Shown: one piece after another, positions 47,601-53,750 of the stretch
Position numbering within the stretch: the stretch's first letter is position 1
Layout: each line of letters begins with the position of its first letter
NCBI GenBank assembly: GCA_002699125.1
Contig: PABI01000123.1
Location: forward strand, 62,001 to 126,000
Length of the DNA: 64,000 bases
Reading direction: 5' to 3'
Source: Anaerolineaceae bacterium
GTDB taxonomy: Bacteria > Chloroflexota > Anaerolineae > Promineifilales > Promineifilaceae
Position numbers and translations under genes: made by a program
Notes under the pieces: generated by a model
What the model saw: only the letters and a program-made list of their open reading frames with translations
Databases searched by the model: none
What the model was told of the DNA's origin: nothing

Positions 47601-50348
47601 AGGCAGCTGCTGCGCCGCATGGGGATTGTCTACCAGCCCCACCACCGGGCGCATGGCGTATTCGTCCCAATCCAAACGATCCAGCCAGCCGTTTTCGCCA
47701 TTGAGCCATTTGTTGACGGCCGGATTGAGGGTAAGGGTGGTGTCGGGCACGCGTCCCAGCATAATTTTGTCTACGTCGGCCAAATATTCCTGGGAGGTTA
47801 CGGCCGTTGCCTTCGGATCACGTGAAACAAGCAGTTGGGACAGGGCCAGGTAAGCGGGCAAAAATTCGGGCCAGGGAGCGCGCTGCTTCTCCACGCCGTT
47901 GTCCCGCGCCATTTTGTCTAGCGAGGTGATGATCGCTTTGTACAGTTCGGGCGGCTCCTGATCAGATTCCGGATCGTAGCTTTCCAAACGGTCCGGCCAG
48001 ATCACGTTGGCCCGGGGCGATTGATCGGGATCGATATATTTTTCGCCGGTGTAGGCCACCTGAACCAGTTCAATCTCTTCGTTGCCCACCTGCAAATAGC
48101 CCCGGCCAGGCAAACCGCTGGGCAAAAAGGCCGCGTCATTGCGCCGCAGCATTTCCCGGCTTTCTCCTGGGGTTTCTACGCGAAGACAAATCCTGAATTT
48201 AATATTGGAACGCATCTGGTCAGTGACGCCAGACGGCCGTTGCGCCGCCAAAATCAATGAGACGCCCTGCGCCCGGCCCACCCGCGTGATACTTTCCAGT
48301 TCAGATTTATATTCGGAACGGTCGGCAATCATCTCGGCAAACTCATCAATAATGATGAACAAATAGGGATAAGGCTTGTGGGTCTGGTGGAAACCCTGTT
48401 GGCGATAGTCCACAATGTTTTTTGTTTTGGTTTCCACATTCAAAGCTTGCCGCCGCTGCATCTCCGACTTGATCGCCGTGAACATGCGCGTCACCCCTTC
48501 CCCGGCCAGGTTGGTGATGATATCGACACAGTGCGGCAAATCCTGAAACTCTTTAAAGGCACCGCCGCCCTTGTAATCCACCAACACAAAATTCAGCACC
48601 GTCGGCGAATACGTCACCGCCATGCCGGCAATAAGCGAAATCAGCAGTTCCGACTTACCGGAGCCGGTACTGCCGGCCACCATGCCATGCACGCCATCCC
48701 GCTTGGCGGAAAAGACCAGCGTACGGTCTTTATTGCCCGACATGCGCCCAATTTTGACGCGCAGCCAGTTGGCGTATTTGGGCAGTTCGCTGTCCTGCCA
48801 TTTTAGCCAGGTGTCGGCTTCCAAAGCACGCAGCGAGTCGTAGCCCATCATCGGCAAGAAGGAGACAGCGTTGGTAAGGTTAGCCCCTGAACTTTCACGC
48901 ACCTGCATTGTCGCCAGGTTTTTGGCCAGGTGCACCATCGTTTCTGGTTTAGCAATGTAGTCGGCAGTGCCAACGTAGCGGTAAGAGTTAACGCCCACTT
49001 CGGCATAGCGAAAATGGAGCTTCAGATTGCGATTCAGGGTGCTGTTGGTGGCTGGTGTGGTCTTTTGAATTTCGATAACTGCCTGACAGCCGCTGGGCAC
49101 TTTGCTTCGTTCCGGTACCAGGAAGATTACGGCCGCTCCCAAAGCCGCCCCTTCCTCCAGCAAAATAGAAATGGCGGCATCTGCTTCCAAATCACTCAGC
49201 GGCGACTTTTCGCCTTCTTGAATATCCAGCAAATCGACAACCAGCAGTAAAAATGGCTGAGTTGGATCGCTGGCGCTTCTCTCGTCATCTCGGTCATTTA
49301 GCCGAATTTTGCGCGTGGCCAGCGTTTTACGAATACCTTCCAGGAACTGCTCAACCGCTCCTTCATCATCGTCATCAAAGGCGCGCTCTTTTTCATCGCT
49401 CTCGGCCACCTCTTCAACAAAACAGCGGTATTCTGTTTGTTCATCTCCCTGGCTGTGAGGCAGATAATCGGTCCAGGCCCACTCATCTTTACTGGAAGCC
49501 AGCACGTAAAGCCGGGCATCCATCGGCGCATGGTAAACCACGTAATGCCCCAGCAAACCGCGGGTAAATTCATACACTGCCTGGCGGTCTTGTGGATCGC
49601 CGGCAATGCCTAAAGCATGGGTCACCGGCGTGGGTGGGCTGGATTTTTCCTCGCCTTCCTCTTCCTCGCCAAACGTTTCTTCTTTGGGGCGTGGCTGGCG
49701 CAAGTTGATGATGACCGGGATGTCTGAAACGTAGCGGGAGTCCTCTTCCAACTTCATGGCGGCCCGCACCTGTTCATCTTCAAAATTTTCCACATCCCCT
49801 AAAACGTAGGTCACGGTCGAGGGCAAGGTGCCGATACCCAGGCGGACCGCACCAAAATCATCATCCTCGACGCGCCGTTCCCACAGACGGGCTTCAGTGC
49901 GCAGGGTTCGTTCTGCCTTTTCCACTTCCAGGCGGGCGCTACGGACAATGCGAAAGGTGACGGAGCGGTCGGGGTAGTTGTAGCGGTAGAAGCGGCGCTG
50001 CTGGTCATGGTAGCCATTCATTTCCTTGTTCAGCACCACCAGGCGATCATCATACGCTTTTTTAATTTCCTCAAGCTGCTTTTTCTCTTTGAGGTAGGTG
50101 TATAGGGCAAAAACGGTTGAGGCAACGACGGACAACGCCATCGGAATTAAGAGCCAGGGACTACGGCCGCTTCCGCCCAAGGTAGCAATGAGCACATAGC
50201 CAATAATGGTGATGAGCGGCAGCCCAACCTGGATTAGCTGGGTATAACCACCTTCTTCTTTTTCGGGCGGGCTGGGGATCTCAATCTCATCAAAGGGTAG
50301 CTCGGGCTGTATTCTTGGCGGGCGGTCAATGTAGATAGGTTGGGTCAT
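41616..50348 (-). CDS. EccC/EssC-like FtsK/SpoIIIE-family type VII secretion ATPase with seven P-loop domains
   Basis: N-terminal RPPRIQPELPFDEIEIPSPP plus two TMs; Walker A GSTGSGKS, GASGWGKT, GGTGSGKS, GASGWGKT, GGTGSGKS, GDSGWGKT, GPPLSGKT; FVLVDYKGGGAF repeated three times. Confidence 0.95.
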   Translation of the reverse strand: MTQPIYIDRPPRIQPELPFDEIEIPSPPEKEEGGYTQLIQVGLPLITIIGYVLIATLGGSGRSPWLLIPMALSVVASTVFALYTYLKEKKQLEEIKKAYDDRLVVLNKEMNGYHDQQRRFYRYNYPDRSVTFRIVRSARLEVEKAERTLRTEARLWERRVEDDDFGAVRLGIGTLPSTVTYVLGDVENFEDEQVRAAMKLEEDSRYVSDIPVIINLRQPRPKEETFGEEEEGEEKSSPPTPVTHALGIAGDPQDRQAVYEFTRGLLGHYVVYHAPMDARLYVLASSKDEWAWTDYLPHSQGDEQTEYRCFVEEVAESDEKERAFDDDDEGAVEQFLEGIRKTLATRKIRLNDRDDERSASDPTQPFLLLVVDLLDIQEGEKSPLSDLEADAAISILLEEGAALGAAVIFLVPERSKVPSGCQAVIEIQKTTPATNSTLNRNLKLHFRYAEVGVNSYRYVGTADYIAKPETMVHLAKNLATMQVRESSGANLTNAVSFLPMMGYDSLRALEADTWLKWQDSELPKYANWLRVKIGRMSGNKDRTLVFSAKRDGVHGMVAGSTGSGKSELLISLIAGMAVTYSPTVLNFVLVDYKGGGAFKEFQDLPHCVDIITNLAGEGVTRMFTAIKSEMQRRQALNVETKTKNIVDYRQQGFHQTHKPYPYLFIIIDEFAEMIADRSEYKSELESITRVGRAQGVSLILAAQRPSGVTDQMRSNIKFRICLRVETPGESREMLRRNDAAFLPSGLPGRGYLQVGNEEIELVQVAYTGEKYIDPDQSPRANVIWPDRLESYDPESDQEPPELYKAIITSLDKMARDNGVEKQRAPWPEFLPAYLALSQLLVSRDPKATAVTSQEYLADVDKIMLGRVPDTTLTLNPAVNKWLNGENGWLDRLDWDEYAMRPVVGLVDNPHAAQQLPLVVDLRRGHVVIFGASGWGKTTFIRSLVVSLTATHSPDDLWVYLLDLGGRNLGVLENLPHVGSVIIPDAEGYEERVEQLLRELDDLVEDRKNKLSNEGLSDIYHYNDAHPQATLPAILVAIDNFIEFNETFDNGNDNVESVLDKFVALARQAKPYGIHFVITATRLSVLSNQLFSLFTERITLKLADRTDYRAILGAHVADIGDVPGRGYIKHGHLPLSMQIAQPVDLRREGGEELANEREELEQYAQSMNDFIASASREYKEPIRVDALPKAILFKQILARQMEMPVDDNFLRHLRQRMVQSWQNSLDPKQADWLRVTMGVISGNRLREMHLEAKNDGVHGMIAGGTGSGKSELLMTLIVGLALDYDPSVLNFVLVDYKGGGAFQPFWELPHCVDIVTNLNKSAVKRMFTAINAEMQRRQKLNADTETKDIVEYRAKGYHLSREPYPHLFIIIDEYAEMITDNPEFKDELDSITRVGRAQGVNLLLASQRPTGVSDQMRANIKFRICLRVEGIDTSREMLRRSDAAFLPSGMPGRGYLQIGNENIELIQIAWTGEEVDDVESGEGGQKPKFYDMAVRLANEVLAQERPRTPWPPFLTTKLTLTSPLVEAYMQEKHVPLMTLGRKERPSQLNPFIQDWQDGQASWYGMNWKDTAMRAIVGLADDPYNASQLPLIVDLTKGHFVLFGASGWGKTTFMRTLIVSLAATHSPDEFQAHVLDLGGRNLEVLKALPHVGTIIMPDERGYEERIQQLLRELNDIVDHRKRLFSEVGVSTLYEFNVQYPDRAEPAILVVIDNFAEYIESFGNVNQTAEDDNLLEALVLLVRQAKAYGLHFVISATRTNELSSKLYSLFTERLTLRLSDNSQYRIVVGGNVTEVDEIAGRGYVRVGRQPLEFQIAIGAGRFDEQGQLQDEARSIRALGEQMDKLGAKVWSGQPPLRIDALPKTSSYRQVQSEILKISQEKSFLDELKRETGRVWAKNGSAEEADWLRVVLGIASGNRQRELRFEAKRDGVHGLIAGGTGSGKSELLMTMIVGLALNYSPDILNFVLVDYKGGGAFQPFRKLPHCVDIVTNLNKAAVNRMFAAINAEMRRRQRLNAETGTKDIVEYRSKGLHLTGESYPHLFVIIDEYSEMIDDNPEYRAELESITRVGRAQGVNLILASQRPKGVTDQMRANIKLRLCLRVEELDTSREMLRRPDAALLPNGMPGRGYLQVGNENLELIQVSWTGENQPDERDAPVEWPERERVIAAETNEDVPKFFDAAVSITSQLVNGVMARKPWPGFLPEQFSLQSPLFDAQRNVTFTLTTAVTDWLNGDTEHLWPGVNWHEEAMRPVAGLLDNPVEAWQGPLRFDLSRGHLAVFGDSGWGKTSFIRTLVTSLVSTHSPAELHVYVLDLGGRNFRNLEDLPHVGAVIYSDEEAFEERLQRLLDKLGRMVDERQNLFSSADASNLYEYNERHPKEPVPAVLVAIDNIAELRENYETLLENTVMPLVRRSLSVGISFVVTGNAPNSMPSKLYNLFGERITFKQGNPDRYMDIVGRGAIEIDDVAGRGYIRVGRRPLLFHAAQPVGIFDELDGRDNRTEGDELRLMAQHMQEQMAATPAFGSNLPDGIEILPDLVPLIDMMQAVGDRRTKRLQGVLGQNVMLQPALFDLKRMGPHFAVVGPPLSGKTTALYNWVLSLTYRHSPEQIMLLLVDLQSRFVLYGGEKSLTDLPHVVTAVHEAEELEALLPTLKNECEALTREDNNRELFIIIDNFDDFVEETERMREVPRELAAMARRYGREGLHFIVAGSLDSSSALRQRIKASNYGIGLRTGQSINTLGVIKTPPALRGEKELNTGRGFIVRSGYATLLQVASPYQGEGIGEALTGDMDEDEARVAQALDTWVNKICQQHKKAAKAEWSQPLPGAGADGAAVDSQTKPVIDLLKRIIYKQKNGQGDEIANWDDTAVLRKFVEDALKAETGMDDLSLFGTSAKEIFDAAEGYFPELPQEEADKK

Positions 50349-50629
50349 ATCTACTCCTTAATGTGTTGAACCAAATGGTAAACGGCCGTTCCTACCTGGC
50401 ATCTGTTTTTTAGCATGGAATATCTAGATACCATCGGATAAATGCTTGACAGGTTTTGGAGAAAAAAGTAGTGTTGTGCTTATGCAAATCACGTGAAATG
50501 GTGCCCTCTATCTGAAAAGCTATTCTGTGATTTGCCAAACATTGTTCCACAAAATAACTTTTACGTAAACCATAAAATCTGAAGCAACCCGCCGGGTATT
50601 AAGGTTTACGTTTACGCAGTTTGCGTTTA

Positions 50630-50681
50630 GGAGAACAAAAGTATCTTTAAGTTGAAACTATATTAAAGGCTTTTGTTCTCC
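50630..50681. promoter_or_regulatory. Inverted repeat in the 5' region of the pseudokinase gene
   Basis: GGAGAACAAAAG / CTTTTGTTCTCC perfect 12-bp arms, 28-nt loop, in the divergent intergenic region. Confidence 0.6.
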
Positions 50682-50722
50682 ACTAATCCAAAGCCAGCAT
50701 TGGCCTGACGGAGGCAAAATCA

Positions 50723-51808
50723 ATGAAACAAGTGTGCCTTTTGTGTGAGCGCGTTTCCCCCGACAATAATTTGTATTGCCAGGAAACCTACTGCCCAGCC
50801 GAGATGTCGCCCAATATTTTGGATTATGGTGAATGGTTGGGTGACATCGAAATTGTCAAGCCGGTTATGACCTTGCGTTCGGCCGTTTTGTATGAAGCCA
50901 CTCACCAAAAGAAAACTGTCTTTTTAAAGGTTGCCCATCCCGGCGAAGAAAATAAAGAGCGCCTGAAGCGGGAAGCTGACTTTCTAAAAAATATGCAGCT
51001 GCAAAAAAAGCAGCACAAATTTTTACCGGTTTTGCTGCCGCCCTATGCCAGCACCACCATTAAAGAGGATGCTTATGGCAAAGCGATGTTGCAGGGGCAT
51101 CTGCTCTATTTTTACTTGTTTGAGCATGTTGAAGGCGAGCCTTTGCGGGATGTGCTCACCAAAAACCCGCAGCTCTGGATTAACCACGTAGGTTGGCTAA
51201 TGATTAGTTTGGCAACGGCCGTTAACTTTCTCCACGCCAATAACTTTTACCATTTGGGCATCAGTCCTGACATTGTGCTGGTACAGTTTGATGATGAACC
51301 ACACGTTCCACGTATATTGCTGTTTGATCTGGGCGTGATGAGCGATGCCAACACCTTAAGCCACCATTGGCACCACTTCTTTGTGCCACCTGCCTATACG
51401 GCCCCGGAACTGTTGAACAGTTCTGGTGTTCGCGTCAGCCACGCCACCGATGTTTATGGTCTGGGGCTGACGCTGTATGAGCTTCTGGTAGGCCAACCCG
51501 CTTACAAATATAAACTGCACAGCGATCAGGAAGTGTATTGGGCTGTGCAAAACAACCGCCGCATCCACATGAATCGCATTGAGGACGTCAAAAAGGTAGC
51601 CCAAATCGCATTGCAGGCCACGGCTCCGGAAAAATCGCAGCGGCACCCGGATACGGCCGTTTTCATCAATGAGCTAAAAACCTACTTTGGTGCCGTGCCC
51701 GGCCCCAAGCCCAGCCGCTGGCCCAGCCTTAACACCATCTTGCTCATTATTGCCGGCATTCTGGCGGTTGCCTTTGTCATTGCCCTTGCCGTTTCCGTAA
51801 CCGTGTAA
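50723..51808 (+). CDS. Zinc-ribbon pseudokinase with C-terminal TM (EssB-like architecture)
   Basis: CLLCERVSPDNNLYCQETYC; kinase fold with VFLKVAHPG; HRD replaced by YHLGISPDIVLV; LLFDLGV; C-terminal TM LNTILLIIAGILAVAFVIALAVSVTV. Confidence 0.8.
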   Translation: MKQVCLLCERVSPDNNLYCQETYCPAEMSPNILDYGEWLGDIEIVKPVMTLRSAVLYEATHQKKTVFLKVAHPGEENKERLKREADFLKNMQLQKKQHKFLPVLLPPYASTTIKEDAYGKAMLQGHLLYFYLFEHVEGEPLRDVLTKNPQLWINHVGWLMISLATAVNFLHANNFYHLGISPDIVLVQFDDEPHVPRILLFDLGVMSDANTLSHHWHHFFVPPAYTAPELLNSSGVRVSHATDVYGLGLTLYELLVGQPAYKYKLHSDQEVYWAVQNNRRIHMNRIEDVKKVAQIALQATAPEKSQRHPDTAVFINELKTYFGAVPGPKPSRWPSLNTILLIIAGILAVAFVIALAVSVTV

Positions 51809-51817
51809 CCTATTAGA

Positions 51818-51851
51818 AAAGGCGGATTTGAACTCACTCAAATCCGCCTTT
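51818..51851. terminator. Bidirectional terminator between convergent genes
   Basis: AAAGGCGGATTTGA / TCAAATCCGCCTTT perfect 14-bp arms. Confidence 0.85.
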
Positions 51852-51881
51852 GCAATATACCGTAAAGGCCAAGCTGCCAGA

Positions 51882-52184
51882 TTAATGGAAGCGTGTTGAC
51901 CCCAGTTCATCCCCCCGTTCATAGGCTTCAACGGAAGCATCCAAATCTTTATTGAATTCTTCGCATTTTTCGGCAATATCTTCAATTTGCGGCCGTATGC
52001 TATCGATGTAATGAGCCACCGCCAGGCCACCCACCATTCCCACAAATGCCGTTGCCTTCAAGACATTGGACAATGTTTCCATAGCCTTATTCACAGCCTG
52101 CAAAACATCCCCGATGGCTCCAAAATTCTTCGCCATGCCACGCACGGCGTCGGTGTCCATATATACGCCTTGTTGAGAGTCCAT
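51882..52184 (-). CDS. ESAT-6/WXG100-like small protein with C-terminal YxxxD
   Basis: 100 aa, helical, AMETLSNVLKATAFVGMVGG hairpin region, C-terminal YERGDELGSTRFH. Confidence 0.55.
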   Translation of the reverse strand: MDSQQGVYMDTDAVRGMAKNFGAIGDVLQAVNKAMETLSNVLKATAFVGMVGGLAVAHYIDSIRPQIEDIAEKCEEFNKDLDASVEAYERGDELGSTRFH

Positions 52185-52227
52185 ATTAATTAAGCCTCCA
52201 AAGATATCGTCCTGGGGACGTTATTTA

Positions 52228-52560
52228 TTAAAAAATTCCGCCAAACAGATCGCCCAATGAGCTCACCATATTATTGACCTGCTCATCGGCACGGTCCATC
52301 ACGTCAATGGCGTTGTTGATATTTTTACTGAAAACATTGATACCATCACCAATTTTGCCAACGCCGGGCATCATAATGCTTGAAACTTCTTCAACAAAAG
52401 CATCGGCTCCCTTGCCAACCCAAACGCCGTCCATAACCTGCTGCACCATGGCCTGCATGGGGCTGTAAGCCTGCTCCTGTACAACATTAAACTGCTGCAT
52501 AAGCTGGGATAAGACATTTTCTACAACTTTGCGCGCAAAACGAATTAGTGCACCAATCAT
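52228..52560 (-). CDS. WXG100-like small protein
   Basis: 110 aa, QQVMDGVWVGKGADAFVEEVSSIMMPGVGKI (W-V-G turn). Confidence 0.8.
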   Translation of the reverse strand: MIGALIRFARKVVENVLSQLMQQFNVVQEQAYSPMQAMVQQVMDGVWVGKGADAFVEEVSSIMMPGVGKIGDGINVFSKNINNAIDVMDRADEQVNNMVSSLGDLFGGIF

Positions 52561-52629
52561 TTTTTAGCTCCTTGAAATGGAAAAAGACCTTCGTCTGTAA
52601 ACGGAAGCTCTTTTGCCGCGAATAGGCTA

Positions 52630-52920
52630 TTAATACATACGCTCGGTAGATGTATCGGCGCTTCTCATATCTTCCATGGCTTTGTTGATGTCTTCAGCTA
52701 ATTCCTGAAATTTATCGGTAAGCCGGGAAATTGCCGGACACAACTTGCCACGAATCGCCTCGGTAAAGGCCGTGCCGCCCCGCCCCAACAATGCCCCATC
52801 TTCCATTTCATTAGCTACGTTTTGCATAGCTTGCATGGTGTCTTGAAGCTGCTCAACCCCTTGAAGGAAGGTTTTGTTCATATCTTCCATCAATCCATAA
52901 TCCATCTTAATTTCAGACAT
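52630..52920 (-). CDS. WXG100-like small protein with LLG in place of WXG
   Basis: 96 aa, NVANEMEDGALLGRGGTAFTEAIRGKLCPAISRLTDKF. Confidence 0.75.
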   Translation of the reverse strand: MSEIKMDYGLMEDMNKTFLQGVEQLQDTMQAMQNVANEMEDGALLGRGGTAFTEAIRGKLCPAISRLTDKFQELAEDINKAMEDMRSADTSTERMY

Positions 52921-52940
52921 AATTTGCTCCTTTACTAAGT

Positions 52941-52991
52941 GCAGTTTGGCGAAAATTTGTTTCGATGTTCAACACCACTGCGCCAAACTGC
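52941..52991. other. Intergenic hairpin between WXG100 genes
   Basis: GCAGTTTGGCG / CGCCAAACTGC perfect 11-bp arms; a related structure occurs near 4995-5045. Confidence 0.6.
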
Positions 52992-53044
52992 TTAAAGTAC
53001 AGCGGACCCTAAAAGGCCCACATTAAGCTTTTACAAAGCTGTAC

Positions 53045-53344
53045 TTAGCTGGCTCGGAATGGGGAAGATGCTTCTTCCTCTGCCTGTTTTACAGTTTGCA
53101 CAATTTGCTTTGTTACCCGACTGGCCTCATCCAAAGCCTCCTGCAAACGTTGCGAAGCGGGTAATACTTCACTTTGCATTTCAGAAAAGAAGGAATCTGA
53201 ACCACGACCGATCCACCCTCCGTTTTGCAGTGGATCCATTGCGCCGCGAACTTTTTGCAGCATCTGCTGGATGGCCTGTGATTGATTAGCAAATTGATTT
53301 GCTAAATTCTCAAGCCGGTCATAATCTGCCCGAATCTCATCCAT
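53045..53344 (-). CDS. WXG100 protein
   Basis: 99 aa, QKVRGAMDPLQNGGWIGRGSDSFFSEMQSEVLPASQRLQEALDEASRV. Confidence 0.9.
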   Translation of the reverse strand: MDEIRADYDRLENLANQFANQSQAIQQMLQKVRGAMDPLQNGGWIGRGSDSFFSEMQSEVLPASQRLQEALDEASRVTKQIVQTVKQAEEEASSPFRAS

Positions 53345-53750
53345 TATCTATTTTTCCTTTGCGGCTGGTGAGTTCACCATACCGCCTCAGTTGGCTTGGT
53401 CAACAGACCATCAGAACGTGAGTAATTGACAAATAGTATAGTTGACTTGAAGGTTTGATGACTATATTGTATTGATATATTGAACTGCAAAGTTTTATAC
53501 AATCTGGGTCAGATAGAATTGATAGAATTTTACTGGTTTCCTCTGGACACTCTACGGGTAACAGTGTAAAAAAGTAAAAATCATCTGTCAAGACATTATG
53601 CCGGTTGGTTTCTATGTAAAAGTCAAACAGCTTTTTGATCTTGCATCTGGCTTTTACTAAGGTAAATCACAAGATACGGTGCTTTCTTTTCAAACTCCTT
53701 TTGTGATTTGCTTCATCTCGTCAAACAACTTGCTCAGAGGTGCACACCTG

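Noticed and set aside
41616-50348. Possible chromosome-partitioning FtsK/SpoIIIE DNA translocase
   Set aside because: The N-terminal layout, multiple ATPase modules and adjacent WXG100/FHA genes fit an EccC/EssC secretion ATPase better; no gamma DNA-binding domain recognised
41616-50348. Repeated ATPase modules as an assembly duplication artefact
   Set aside because: Modules differ substantially in sequence and Walker details, so they are old duplications rather than collapsed or duplicated reads
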